Shown: positions 25,713 to 34,028 of the stretch, one piece after another | How positions within the stretch are numbered: the first letter of the stretch is position 1 | Layout: every line of letters begins with the position of its first letter | Assembly: GCA_002067705.1 (NCBI GenBank) | Contig: MVRL01000087.1 | Location: forward strand, 1 to 64,000 | Length of the DNA stretch: 64,000 nucleotides | Reading direction: 5' to 3' | From: Methanosaeta sp. PtaU1.Bin112 | GTDB lineage: Archaea; Halobacteriota; Methanosarcinia; Methanotrichales; Methanotrichaceae | The notes under the pieces: generated by a model | Told to the model about the DNA's origin: nothing | Database searches by the model: none | The model's input: only the letters and a program-made list of their open reading frames with translations | Made by a program: the position numbers and the translations under genes

Positions 25713-26069
25713 TTCTATCACCCATGTCCTGGCCAAGTGGCCAAATAGCTTTTTACCTATTATGGTATTTACCTTTTTTGGTTTTTAAAATTAAAGGTTT
25801 AAACCTATTTTGCTTTTTACCCATAATACCTTTTCAATCAAAAAATTATCCGCTCGCCATAACTGTGATTCATGTCGCATTGATACTCAATTTAGAATTT
25901 AATAACTAATAATAATATTTTATTATAATATTATAAAAAAAAGCGAGCTGCCCTTATTAAGAGATCTTCTTAGATGATCCTTGAAGTGGAATATAATACA
26001 TGCTGATGAATATGCAAATCATGCCATCAGATAATTTGATATACAGGTGAGGCGGCGAGGGAGCAAGGC
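25713..26069. other. AT-rich intergenic region with TTTTACC words
   Basis: About 360 bases, markedly AT-rich, between the 28-residue membrane protein and carS. It contains TTTTACCTATTATGG, TTTACC and TTTTTACCCATAATACC, which look like related, partly inverted words, and a run of AATAATATTTTATTATAATATTA-like sequence near 25910. Probable promoters for genes on both sides; no gene seen. Confidence 0.4.
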
Positions 26070-26606
26070 ATGAATTTACTGATAACGGCCTTCTGGCTAA
26101 TGCTGCCCGCATATCTGCCCAATAACTGTGCAGTTCTATTTGGGGGGGGCACTCCTCTAGACTTCGGTAGGTCCTTCCATGATGGAAATCGTATGCTAGG
26201 TGATGGGAAGACCTTCCGAGGGACGATAGCGGGCACGCTGGGTGGCCTGATTATAGGTCTGCTCCTCAACGGCCTTGCGCCAAACCTTGGTCTTCCCAGC
26301 TTCGGCTCTGGCATCAGTCAGTTGCCTATCATCTTTGGTCTCTCTTTTGGCGCCATGCTGGGAGACATTGTAGCTGCCTTTTTTAAGCGAAGGATGGGCC
26401 TGAAGCGCGGAGCCCAGCTGTTCATCATCGATCAGCTGGATTTTGTCATAGGCTCCTGGATTTTGACCATGATTCTCGCGCCAGAGTGGTTTTGGCAGAA
26501 CTTCACGCCACCAATCATAGTATTGGTGCTAGTGATAACACCAATACTCCATCGCGCCATGAACATCATCGGTTATCGCATGGGTTCAAAAAGAGAACCC
26601 TGGTAA
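26070..26606 (+). CDS. carS: CDP-archaeol synthase
   Basis: 178-residue integral membrane enzyme that activates unsaturated archaetidic acid (DGGGP) with CTP to give CDP-archaeol, the branch point of polar ether-lipid synthesis. The CarS/DUF46 signature [10 protein letters not shown] then [12 protein letters not shown] (about 23-55) is clear, and [19 protein letters not shown] plus QLDFVIGS form the second conserved block. About five membrane helices. GTGAGGCGG lies about 15 nt before the ATG. It is just upstream of the mtr operon but separated from it by a strong promoter. Confidence 0.93.
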   Translation: MNLLITAFWLMLPAYLPNNCAVLFGGGTPLDFGRSFHDGNRMLGDGKTFRGTIAGTLGGLIIGLLLNGLAPNLGLPSFGSGISQLPIIFGLSFGAMLGDIVAAFFKRRMGLKRGAQLFIIDQLDFVIGSWILTMILAPEWFWQNFTPPIIVLVLVITPILHRAMNIIGYRMGSKREPW

Positions 26607-26700
26607 GGGCATTTTCCATCAAATCCTTTTACCAGTGCCTAATTTCCTTCATTATTTCCTTTCGCATCATCTCCGCACTTGCCATCTCTCTTGCGAACCG

Positions 26701-26715
26701 CGAAAGGTTTATAAG
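26701..26715 (+). promoter_or_regulatory. promoter of the mtr operon (BRE + TATA)
   Basis: CGAAAGGTTTATAAG is a near-ideal archaeal BRE/TATA element. Transcription should begin about 25 nt downstream, giving a leader of roughly 60 nt before mtrE, whose ribosome site GGAGGAGG is also very strong. This fits one of the most highly expressed operons of a methanogen. Confidence 0.75.
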
Positions 26716-26800
26716 TTTAGGTAATTGATAACGATAGCGTCATAGCCAATTTTATAGTGAAAAAGCATGAAATTGGTGAAATGAAAAGGAGGAGGAACAA

Positions 26801-27706
26801 ATGGACGCATTTAGCATGGGGCTTATAGCTGCGATGGGTGCCCTTGCGACGGTTGCTGGTGCTTCTGAGGATATAGAATCAGATATAGGATCTCAGAGCA
26901 ATCCCAACTCGCAAGTACAACTGGCTGCCCAGGTAGGTAACCCCCACAGGATTTATAACAAGGCCATCTCAGGGGAACCCCCGGCCAATGCCCTGTGGGC
27001 TGCCACTGCTGCTATAGTGGCCTATACTCTTATTACGGCCTTCCAGATGTCCGCACTGCTTGCCCTGGTAGCAGGCGCATCAGTTGCCGCTCTGTTCAAC
27101 GGTGTCTTATCGATGAGCGCCTATTTTGGCAGGAATTCCAGCCAGAAGAGGTTCAATCAGTGGGTCTATCTGGATATCATCAGATACACTACGCCATCAA
27201 TTATGGCACATGCTTGGATAACATCGTTTTGTATTGCAACTATATCTTACATCATGGTATACATGTTGCCCACTCCACATCCCTTCCCGATGGCCGTCAT
27301 CGCCTTGATCTGGGGATTGGCGGTAGGTGCTATCGGCTCGTCTGTGGGCGATATTCACTATGGTGGTGAGCGTGAGTTTCAGAACAGGCAATTCGGCTGC
27401 GGTCTGAACACTATGCTGTCCGGCCAGATTGTAAGAAAGGCTGAGGCAGGCCTGCGAAACTCCATAGATAACGCCTGGTTCTGTACCAAGTTCGGCGGCC
27501 CTGCCACAGGAATGGGCTTTGGCCTGACGGTCTTCCTGGACAACTGGAGAACAACTGTATTCGACCCAGTTACTCAGGCGCCATACGCCATCGCCATGGG
27601 GCTGTTCTTTATCATTGTGATGGTAGTCTATAACAACTACATCGAAAAGTCCGCCCGGAGAAAGTACGGACCATATCCGGAGTACAAGGGGGATATTGCA
27701 GCATGA
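26801..27706 (+). CDS. mtrE: tetrahydromethanopterin S-methyltransferase subunit E
   Basis: 301 residues, about six membrane helices. Subunit E with C and D forms the Na+-translocating membrane part of the Mtr complex, which moves the methyl group from methyl-tetrahydro(sarcina)pterin to coenzyme M and exports Na+. Recognisable blocks include SNPNSQVQLAAQVGNPHRIY, PANALWAAT and IGSSVGDIHYGGEREFQ. First gene of the operon, with GGAGGAGG 6 nt before ATG. Its stop codon overlaps the mtrD start by 4 nt. Confidence 0.97.
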   Translation: MDAFSMGLIAAMGALATVAGASEDIESDIGSQSNPNSQVQLAAQVGNPHRIYNKAISGEPPANALWAATAAIVAYTLITAFQMSALLALVAGASVAALFNGVLSMSAYFGRNSSQKRFNQWVYLDIIRYTTPSIMAHAWITSFCIATISYIMVYMLPTPHPFPMAVIALIWGLAVGAIGSSVGDIHYGGEREFQNRQFGCGLNTMLSGQIVRKAEAGLRNSIDNAWFCTKFGGPATGMGFGLTVFLDNWRTTVFDPVTQAPYAIAMGLFFIIVMVVYNNYIEKSARRKYGPYPEYKGDIAA

Positions 27707-28392
27707 ACTTTGATATTAATACTATTGTCTACATCCTGGAGATCATTGTCGGAGGGCTCCTGGTAGGCATTGGTGTTCACTTTGTGCCGGTAGGTGGCGC
27801 TCCTGCCGCTATGGCTCAAGCCGCCGGTATCGGCACGGGCACTGTGCAGCTCGCTGCAGGCTCCGGCCTGACAGGTTTATTAGCCGCAGGTCTGATGATG
27901 TCCGTCACAGACAACCTATGGTTGATCCTGGCCTCTGGTGCAGTAGGTGCAGGGATCATGATGGGCTCAACAATGCTCACAGGCTCCTGGATCTATGCTT
28001 ATGCAGTAGGTGCGCCCTTTGCTTCCGCCAAGGTCAACTACGACCCAATAACTGGATTCTCTCAGCCGCCTTATGTGGCTCCGGGAACAGTTGGCCAGGG
28101 CATACCCACAGTCTGCTTCACCAGCGGCCTGATCGGCGGCATGATGGGCGGCCTCGGCGGCGCTATGATCTACTATCCACTCTATCTGATCAACGGCAAT
28201 GCCGCATTGAGCGCCATGTTCGCCATTGGTATCTTCCTGGTGAATGCCGTTATAGCATCCTGGAACATCCAGGGAACCATTGAAGGCTTCCACGATCCCA
28301 AGTTCAAGAAGTGGCCCTTCGCCTTCAAAGCCTGCCTCATCGCCAGCGTACTGCTCGCTTTAGCATCTGTGCTGATCACAGGAGGTGCCTGA
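27703..28392 (+). CDS. mtrD: tetrahydromethanopterin S-methyltransferase subunit D
   Basis: 229 residues, about six hydrophobic helices. Conserved segments include GGLLVGIGVHFVPVGGAPAA, LTGLLAAGLMMSVTDN and TGFSQPPYVAPGTVGQGIPT. It is part of the C-D-E membrane module that carries the Na+ path. The GGAGGTG at its 3' end is the ribosome site for mtrC, so the two are tightly coupled. Confidence 0.97.
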   Translation: MNFDINTIVYILEIIVGGLLVGIGVHFVPVGGAPAAMAQAAGIGTGTVQLAAGSGLTGLLAAGLMMSVTDNLWLILASGAVGAGIMMGSTMLTGSWIYAYAVGAPFASAKVNYDPITGFSQPPYVAPGTVGQGIPTVCFTSGLIGGMMGGLGGAMIYYPLYLINGNAALSAMFAIGIFLVNAVIASWNIQGTIEGFHDPKFKKWPFAFKACLIASVLLALASVLITGGA

Positions 28393-28393
28393 A

Positions 28394-29221
28394 ATGTCCT
28401 TAGGAGGAGCTGCAGGCGGAGCGCCGTCTGCATTTGATCCCAAGAAGCTGAGAATGTACGGCCTCGTCGGTTCCATCGTGGGAATATATCTGGGTGCCAT
28501 CCTCAATAGTGCCCTGAATACCAATGTGTTCTCCTTTATCGGTGCTGTAGCTGCCATATTTGCTGTGGTAATGGGTGCCAACGCCGTTAGAAGGGTCTGC
28601 GCTTACGGTATCGGCACGGGTGTTCCGTCTATCGGCATGCTTGCACTCGGTATGGGTATCATTGCCGTCATGTTCGGGCTGTCGATGGCTGAGACATTGG
28701 GCTCGATACTGGTAGGTCCAATCATCATTCTGGTCTATGCCGGAGTCTTTGGTTACATCATAGGCGTCATCGCCAATAAGGTCATCAAGTTCAACATTCC
28801 CGTAATGGAAGAGGGAAATGCCGACCTGTCTATGGCAGGCGCAATGGCAATTCTCGGCTGGAGCTTTGCCATATCCGGAACCTTGGGCTATGTCGATATC
28901 TTGAACAATGTTCTTATGAGTGGCTACATCGCCATCATCTTCATCGCCGGCGGTCTTGCTATCCTGCATCCTTTCAACGCCAATCTCGGCCCGGATGAGC
29001 AGCAGGATAGGACCCTGGTTAATGCGATAATGGTGAGCGGAATGGCCATGATTGCTACGGGAATTGGCGCTATCGCAACACAGGGCCTAGCATCCGGACT
29101 ATTGCAGCTTGTTATCGGTTTTGCCATATGGTTCTACTTCTTCAAGATGTACTACCGTCTGGTCAAGAGAGACGCAGCTGCCGTGGTAGGAACAGGACTA
29201 TTGCCGCCAACGGTGCAGTGA
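28394..29221 (+). CDS. mtrC: tetrahydromethanopterin S-methyltransferase subunit C
   Basis: 275 residues from ATG 28394. This ATG is preferred to an in-frame GTG 9 nt earlier because GGAGGTG in the end of mtrD lies 6 nt before it. About seven membrane helices; NADLSMAGAMAILGWSFAIS and NANLGPDEQQDRTLVNAIM are typical of MtrC. Third gene of the operon, part of the membrane Na+ module. Confidence 0.97.
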   Translation: MSLGGAAGGAPSAFDPKKLRMYGLVGSIVGIYLGAILNSALNTNVFSFIGAVAAIFAVVMGANAVRRVCAYGIGTGVPSIGMLALGMGIIAVMFGLSMAETLGSILVGPIIILVYAGVFGYIIGVIANKVIKFNIPVMEEGNADLSMAGAMAILGWSFAISGTLGYVDILNNVLMSGYIAIIFIAGGLAILHPFNANLGPDEQQDRTLVNAIMVSGMAMIATGIGAIATQGLASGLLQLVIGFAIWFYFFKMYYRLVKRDAAAVVGTGLLPPTVQ

Positions 29222-29233
29222 GGAGGTCTAGAA

Positions 29234-29587
29234 ATGGGATTTGTTAGAGTTTCACCAGAACTGGGCCTGATCTTCGACCCCATGAAAGGAGTGGTTTCGG
29301 AGCAGAGGGCGGACGTGGTTCTGTACACATTCGATCCGGTTTACGAAAGGCTGGATAAAATGGATAAGATAGCAGATGATCTGGTCAATCAGCTTGTGCC
29401 GGACAACGAGCTTCTCTCGTCATACGCCAATAGGGGCAAGGCCTCCTACATCGCCGGCCTGTACACCAATATATGGATGGGCTTCATCATAGGATTGGTC
29501 ATCTCCTTTGTGGTGCTGCTGGCTATGGCTTTCACCGATCCTGCGACCTTTGAGATCGTAAAGAAGGCACTGGGCGGAGGTGCTTAG
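29234..29587 (+). CDS. mtrB: tetrahydromethanopterin S-methyltransferase subunit B
   Basis: 117 residues: a soluble N-terminal region (FVRVSPELGLIFDPMKGVV), a linker helix (YERLDKMDKIADDLVNQL) and one C-terminal membrane helix (GFIIGLVISFVVLLAMAF). MtrB is one of the single-helix stalk subunits of the Mtr complex. GAGGAGG precedes the ATG. The linker has a coiled-coil pattern also seen in MtrG. Confidence 0.95.
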   Translation: MGFVRVSPELGLIFDPMKGVVSEQRADVVLYTFDPVYERLDKMDKIADDLVNQLVPDNELLSSYANRGKASYIAGLYTNIWMGFIIGLVISFVVLLAMAFTDPATFEIVKKALGGGA

Positions 29588-29590
29588 GAA

Positions 29591-30322
29591 ATGGTACTTA
29601 AGAAGAAGCCATCTGATCCCTGGCCGACTATTACCGGCGAGTATGAGGTGGGCAATCCTGAGAGTCCAGTGGCAGTATGCACATGCGGCTCGCACCTTCA
29701 TAACGCAGATATGATCAAAGCCGGCGCGGCTCTAGCCGGACCATGCAAGACCGAGAACATCGGCATCGAAAAGATGGTGGCCAATGTCATCTCCAATCCC
29801 AATATCAGATATGTGCTGGTCACGGGAATGGAGGTCAAGGGGCACATCACCGGACAGGCTGTCGAAGCTTTTACCCAGAGCGGAATTGACAAAGAAGGAA
29901 GGATTATTGGAGCCAAGGGCGCTATTCCCTTTATCCAGAACCTGACGCCTGAGTCGATTGAGCGCTGGAAGACGCAGGTGCAGGCTGTCATGATGATGAA
30001 TACCGAGGACATGGGAGCCATAACTGGCAAGATAAAGGAGCTTGTCTCCAAGGATCCAGGCGCTCTTGATGTCGATCCTATGACCATCGAGATCAAAGAA
30101 GGCGGCGAGGAGGAGAGCGCCGGCGGATTGCGGCCTATGGCTGCAGAGATGGTCGAGGTAAGAGGGAGGATGCGGATCATAGATACTGCGGTAACCGGCA
30201 ATGGTCTTCTCAACAAGCTTCAGGCAGGAATCTATGCCGGCAAGATTGAGGGCATAGCAGTCGGTATGACTGTAGTTCTTGTCCTCTTCGGAATAATTCT
30301 CAAAGTGGCAGGAGGAAGTTAA
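29591..30322 (+). CDS. mtrA: tetrahydromethanopterin S-methyltransferase subunit A (corrinoid protein)
   Basis: 243 residues: a cytoplasmic corrinoid-binding domain and a C-terminal membrane helix (GIAVGMTVVLVLFGIILKVA). The lower axial His for cobamide is expected in MEVKGHITGQ (near residue 84), and TCGSHLHNADMIKAGAA is the strongly conserved N-terminal block. MtrA carries the methyl group between MtrH and coenzyme M. It is 3 nt after mtrB with GGAGGTG in the mtrB end. The acidic Glu/Gly linker (EGGEEESAGG) connects head and anchor. Confidence 0.97.
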   Translation: MVLKKKPSDPWPTITGEYEVGNPESPVAVCTCGSHLHNADMIKAGAALAGPCKTENIGIEKMVANVISNPNIRYVLVTGMEVKGHITGQAVEAFTQSGIDKEGRIIGAKGAIPFIQNLTPESIERWKTQVQAVMMMNTEDMGAITGKIKELVSKDPGALDVDPMTIEIKEGGEEESAGGLRPMAAEMVEVRGRMRIIDTAVTGNGLLNKLQAGIYAGKIEGIAVGMTVVLVLFGIILKVAGGS

Positions 30323-30323
30323 A

Positions 30324-30551
30324 ATGGCTGAGGAGATTGCATACGGCCAGGGAATTGCAACCGTGGTCGAGCCCAATATGCCCATGATCGACGCAATAGT
30401 GGAGGACTTAAGGTACAAAGGCCAGCTCCTGGCCAGAGAGACCAAGCTGAGCTCCGGCGTCTTGGCTACGGTATCTATTGGATTTGCTATCGGCTTTGTC
30501 CTTGCCATCGTGATGATGTTAGGGCCTTTCGCTTTCATGGGGGGGCTATAA
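30324..30551 (+). CDS. mtrF: tetrahydromethanopterin S-methyltransferase subunit F
   Basis: 75 residues. The N-terminal half resembles the MtrA tail (PNMPMIDAIVEDLRYKGQLL, ARETKLSSGV), followed by one membrane helix (GFAIGFVLAIVMMLGPFAFM). Single-helix subunit of the Mtr stalk. Ribosome site GGAGGAAG. Sequence resemblance between MtrA C-terminus and MtrF is known for the family. Confidence 0.95.
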   Translation: MAEEIAYGQGIATVVEPNMPMIDAIVEDLRYKGQLLARETKLSSGVLATVSIGFAIGFVLAIVMMLGPFAFMGGL

Positions 30552-30554
30552 ACT

Positions 30555-30803
30555 ATGGCAGAAGAAGAGACTAAACCAGTAGTGCCGGTTGCCGTTGTCG
30601 ACCCGGATCAACTCAGAGAGGTTATGGCAAAGCTGGACAAGATTGAGGAGAAGATTGAATTCTACTCCGCAGAGAAATACATGAGAGCCGGCAAGTCCAT
30701 CGGCAGAGATCTGGGTGCAGCTTATGGTGTTTGCGCCGGGTTGATCTTGGTTATAGCATACATACTATTCGTATACGCAGGCAATTGGAAAGCGGTGATT
30801 TGA
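30555..30803 (+). CDS. mtrG: tetrahydromethanopterin S-methyltransferase subunit G
   Basis: 82 residues: a charged helical N-terminus (QLREVMAKLDKIEEKIEFY) and one C-terminal membrane helix (AAYGVCAGLILVIAYILFVY). The SIGRDLGAAYG motif is typical of MtrG. Its stop codon is directly followed by the mtrH ATG. Confidence 0.95.
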   Translation: MAEEETKPVVPVAVVDPDQLREVMAKLDKIEEKIEFYSAEKYMRAGKSIGRDLGAAYGVCAGLILVIAYILFVYAGNWKAVI

Positions 30804-31739
30804 ATGTTCAGATTTGATAGGAAGCAGGAAGTCTTCGATTTCGGTAAATTCAAGATAGGAGGCCAGCCGGGCGAGTACCCCACATGCTGCATTGGCACCA
30901 TGTTCTACGCCAGGCATAAGATTGTCTCCGATCCAGAGCACGGAGTATTTGATGCGGCAGCCGCAGAGAGACTCTGGAACACACAGGTTGAGATGAGCGA
31001 TGTTACAGGCAACTCCTGTATGAACCAGATCGTGGCCGAGAGCAATGAGGCCATGAAGAAGGAGATCGACTGGTTTGTTGGCATATCAGACTATCCGTTC
31101 CTCATCGACTCCTCTGCACCCGAGGTTCGTGCCTTTGGCGTAAAGTACGCTTCTGAAATTGGCGTGGCCGACAGGGCAGTTCACAACTCCATCAATGCCT
31201 CCATCACAGACGAGGAGCTGAAAGCGGTCAAAGAGAGCAAGCTCGACTCGGCTATCGTCCTTGCCTTCAATGCCATGGAGAAAGGAACCAAGGGCAAGAT
31301 GGATATCCTTACCAAGGCAGCAGGCGGCGCAAAGAAGGGCATGCTGGAATATGCCAAAGAGTGCGGCATCACCAGACCGCTCATCGACACTGCGGCTATG
31401 CCTCTGGGCGCTGGATCAGGCGCAACATATCGCGCTTGCATTGCCGTCAAGGCTCAGCTCGGCCTGCCGGTCGGCGGAGGATTCCATAATGGTGCCTCTG
31501 CCTGGGACTGGATGAAGAAGTGGAAGAAGCAGCACAAGGAGGCGTTCTCTCCTGTCGATATCGGCTCCAACCTGGTGGCCGGAATCGTAGGTGCTGACTA
31601 CTACCTCTACGGGCCTATTGAAAATGCCCCCATGATCTTCCCCGCAGCAGCAATGGTGGACATCATGAAGGCAGAGTCCGCAGAAGAGCTTGGATTAGCG
31701 GTCCTGGCCGAGAAGCATCCCAGGAAGACGACTCTTTAA
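30804..31739 (+). CDS. mtrH: tetrahydromethanopterin S-methyltransferase subunit H
   Basis: 311-residue soluble TIM-barrel methyltransferase that passes the methyl group from methyl-tetrahydro(sarcina)pterin to the corrinoid of MtrA. Conserved: MFRFDRKQEVFDFGKFKIGG at the start, then PGEYPTCCIGTMFYARHKIV and DSSAPEVRAFGVKYASEIGV. Last gene of the operon; a T-rich tract follows at once as terminator. The complete set E-D-C-B-A-F-G-H is the order seen in Methanosarcinales. Confidence 0.97.
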   Translation: MFRFDRKQEVFDFGKFKIGGQPGEYPTCCIGTMFYARHKIVSDPEHGVFDAAAAERLWNTQVEMSDVTGNSCMNQIVAESNEAMKKEIDWFVGISDYPFLIDSSAPEVRAFGVKYASEIGVADRAVHNSINASITDEELKAVKESKLDSAIVLAFNAMEKGTKGKMDILTKAAGGAKKGMLEYAKECGITRPLIDTAAMPLGAGSGATYRACIAVKAQLGLPVGGGFHNGASAWDWMKKWKKQHKEAFSPVDIGSNLVAGIVGADYYLYGPIENAPMIFPAAAMVDIMKAESAEELGLAVLAEKHPRKTTL

Positions 31740-31744
31740 AGTCG

Positions 31745-31764
31745 CCTTCTTTTTCCTTTTTTTA
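31745..31764 (+). terminator. T-rich terminator of the mtr operon
   Basis: Starting 6 nt after the mtrH stop, TTCTTTTTCCTTTTTTT provides the oligo-T signal sufficient for archaeal termination. Confidence 0.6.
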
Positions 31765-31790
31765 GGGGAATCATTCTGCCCCGCATTATT

Positions 31791-32411
31791 GTGAAGGCTT
31801 CGTTTCAAGACATTAGGTTCCGGTGCCAGAGGTGCGGGTCCTGCTGTCATCATAAGAGACCTCTGGATTTCGATGATCTTGTTCCTATGGATCGGATTAA
31901 GGAGTTCTGGCATAAGTCCAATCTGATCTATCTCACTGAGAATGATGTCTCAGCTATCTCTAAAGAAACGGGAAGAAAGGCGGAGGAGTTCGTAGATACA
32001 CTCTACGACTATGACGGCTGCTATGTAAAAATCAGCGATAGCGGCCATAAGGTGATCCTTGACCTGCCGGTGATGAAGAGCAAGGAAGATACCACTTGCG
32101 TTTACTATCGGGACGGATGCACCATTTACTCTGTGCGACCCATTGCCTGTCGTCTCTTTCCCTTCCGGGTTGAAGAAGATACTCTATCTAGCGGCGACAT
32201 CATTCTCAATATTAGCTACAATCCCACATGCCCGGGTGTAGGAAAAGGACATAAGGTTGACAAGAGGAAGCTGGAGAATCTCGTCGTGGATCAATTTTTG
32301 CATAGGACACAGGATATAAATCCACATGTTCAGAGACTAAATGCAGCTGGTGTCATCTGCAAAGATGCCAGGATCTTCAGAACCCTTCCAGGGAGACGAG
32401 GCAAGCAGTAG
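31791..32411 (+). CDS. YkgJ-family cysteine-cluster protein (second copy)
   Basis: 206 residues starting with GTG. The N-terminal CQRCGSCCHHKRPL, central CVYYRDGCTIYSVRPIACRLFP and a later PTCPG make up the YkgJ metal-binding signature, with eight or more Cys. Function of the family is unknown; an Fe-S cluster is likely. It follows mtrH by 51 nt but the intervening T-tract suggests a separate transcript. It is distantly related to the protein at 4465. Confidence 0.8.
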   Translation: MKASFQDIRFRCQRCGSCCHHKRPLDFDDLVPMDRIKEFWHKSNLIYLTENDVSAISKETGRKAEEFVDTLYDYDGCYVKISDSGHKVILDLPVMKSKEDTTCVYYRDGCTIYSVRPIACRLFPFRVEEDTLSSGDIILNISYNPTCPGVGKGHKVDKRKLENLVVDQFLHRTQDINPHVQRLNAAGVICKDARIFRTLPGRRGKQ

Positions 32412-32419
32412 CTTGTCTT

Positions 32420-32881
32420 TTACATCCAATTGCCTGATTCGATCTCATTTAGGTTCTCTATAAGATAAGCAGCCATCTTTACCGAGAGTTTATAGCGCCT
32501 ACAGATGGCCATAACCCTATGAAGTTCATCCCTTTCCATTGAAGCGGTATGCTGGGCTACATAAAGCATTGCCTCTTGGTATCCATTCTCTAAAATGGCG
32601 TCCTTTACGGTCTTCAATGTCTGCTCTCCAATGTGCATGCCGGTGGACCCTATCTTTTTAATTACCTTCCATGTCTCCTCATCAAATTCCATCTCTTGCC
32701 ATCCGGTGGCGGGGGGCATAGCGGCATCCTGAACAAAATCGAGAGCTTTCTGGGATACGCCCTTTAGTATCAACTCTGAGGCAAGTTTCTTTAATGTTTT
32801 TCCTTGCAGAATCGCCTCCGCCTCCAAAGAACGATAGGCATCAGGAGTTATCTCGATTCTGGTATATTTAATGCTGGGCAT
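32420..32881 (-). CDS. hypothetical protein, possible ribbon-helix-helix N-terminus
   Basis: 153 residues. The N-terminal 45 residues (KYTRIEITPDAYRSLEAEAI, LQGKTLKKLASELI) look like a CopG/RHH-type strand-helix-helix used for DNA binding. The remainder is helical (LKTVKDAILENGYQEAMLYV, RRYKLSVKMAAYLIENLNEI). Not recognised beyond this. Convergent with the YkgJ gene, 8 nt apart. Possible DNA-binding regulator or antitoxin-like protein, but there is no toxin neighbour. Confidence 0.6.
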   Translation of the reverse strand: MPSIKYTRIEITPDAYRSLEAEAILQGKTLKKLASELILKGVSQKALDFVQDAAMPPATGWQEMEFDEETWKVIKKIGSTGMHIGEQTLKTVKDAILENGYQEAMLYVAQHTASMERDELHRVMAICRRYKLSVKMAAYLIENLNEIESGNWM

Positions 32882-33120
32882 TTTAATTGGGCGCCTCTTT
32901 GCTCTCGCTTGATCCCTTAAAGCTGCTTTACACGAATATGCTTATCCTACATATTAAAAGACTGCGATTTGATATTTCGATCATCTTTGATGCTCCATAG
33001 AATTAAAAAATTAAAGGATTTATGATAACTCTAAAAATATTTATATATTTTCAATTGGTTCCCTGTAATGAGAGATAGCACAAGATGAATCCGATACAAT
33101 GATTATTATATTCTCTTAAT

Positions 33121-33297
33121 CTATGCCAGATTTCCAGTCAGTGCTGCAATAATGAATATTATCGCAGATATAAGGATTAGGTAGAATCCGGCATCTTCTG
33201 ATGAAATTGCTCCCTTAACATCGATTTCGTGCCCAATATTGGGCGGTTCACTATGTATAAAGCCAGCCATATTCATTTCCTGTATGCTAACCTTCAT
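33121..33297 (-). CDS. 58-residue protein with C-terminal membrane helix
   Basis: ATG at 33297, stop TAG at 33121. The N-terminal 36 residues are polar (ending HEIDVKGAISSEDA) and the C-terminus is one hydrophobic helix (GFYLILISAIIFIIAALTG). The Shine-Dalgarno is weak (GGGAATC), in-frame ATGs lie 7 and 9 codons later, and the upstream region is AT-rich. The tail-anchored layout suggests a membrane-associated small subunit. Family not recognised. Confidence 0.5.
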   Translation of the reverse strand: MKVSIQEMNMAGFIHSEPPNIGHEIDVKGAISSEDAGFYLILISAIIFIIAALTGNLA

Positions 33298-33599
33298 GAT
33301 TCCCGAAGGGATGCCATACGAATCGGAAAAAGATCCTCTAGCTATTTAAGCCTTTTCCAATTTTAGTCATCTTTACCTCGCTTAATTTTAATTAAAACTT
33401 CAAAATGATCTATTTTTTACCATTATAGGCAAAATTAATAAATAGGATTTTCACCAATTCATTGAATACCTTTTTTACCATTTTTTCTAAATTGCCTTTG
33501 GATCAATCGAATCTCTTCATTACGAATCGTGCAGCAAAAAGTTTATCATGGTCGGACACTAAAACCCCAAAAGGTATAATTGCCCGGAGGTGAAAAAGG
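33298..33599. other. AT-rich intergenic region between two small membrane protein genes
   Basis: About 300 bases, very AT-rich, containing TTTTTTACCATTATAGG, ACCTTTTTTACC and AAAGGTATAATTG words similar to those upstream of the 28-residue gene at 25712. Probably holds promoters for the divergent genes at 33297 and 33600. Confidence 0.4.
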
Positions 33600-33707
33600 A
33601 TGGATATCATGTCTCAGATATACGCTATTGTGATATTTGGCATACTTGTAGTAGCTCTTCCTACTATCCTGAACAAATGGTCGGATAGCAGGTCCGGCAT
33701 ACGATAA
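33600..33707 (+). CDS. 35-residue single-helix membrane protein
   Basis: ATG at 33600 with a perfect GGAGGTG 7 nt upstream. The peptide starts MDIMSQIYAI, forms one helix (IVIFGILVVALPTIL) and ends with a positively charged tail (NKWSDSRSGIR) before TAA. The strong ribosome site in an otherwise AT-rich, gene-free island makes it a likely real gene. Positive-inside rule predicts the C-terminus in the cytoplasm. Family not recognised. Confidence 0.65.
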   Translation: MDIMSQIYAIVIFGILVVALPTILNKWSDSRSGIR

Positions 33708-33757
33708 GCAAAAACGGATCTCCTGTATGGTCCTGGCCTAGGCTGGGACTACTATTA

Positions 33758-34003
33758 TCATCTCATTTTGCATTTCGTATTATAGTGTGGGCATTTCATG
33801 TTGGTACAAACATCACGCGATGCTTCCGTTAATGATAATAAAAGAGCATCTAGCCGGTCGATCAGTTCAACCTCATAGTGAGCCGATTCCGCTCTATCAA
33901 GAATTCTTTCAATTTCTTCTTTAAGAATTCTGGCCTTTTCGCCTTTGAGGTATGCGGCCCGGTCTTCCAGTTCGCGCAATTCTTCCTCTGAGATTGGTTC
34001 CAT
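33758..34003 (-). CDS. small coiled-coil protein with C-terminal Cys motif
   Basis: 81 residues. The first 60 are strongly helical and charged (ELEDRAAYLKGEKARILKEE), followed by a C-terminal VCTNMKCPHYNTKCKMR with Cys-x5-Cys-x6-Cys plus His, which could bind zinc or an Fe-S cluster. It lies 25 nt downstream of the methanogenesis marker 12 gene on the same strand, so is likely co-transcribed. Family not recognised; co-occurrence with marker 12 would be informative. Confidence 0.6.
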   Translation of the reverse strand: MEPISEEELRELEDRAAYLKGEKARILKEEIERILDRAESAHYEVELIDRLDALLLSLTEASRDVCTNMKCPHYNTKCKMR

Positions 34004-34028
34004 AAAGATTCATTATCATATGGCCAAA

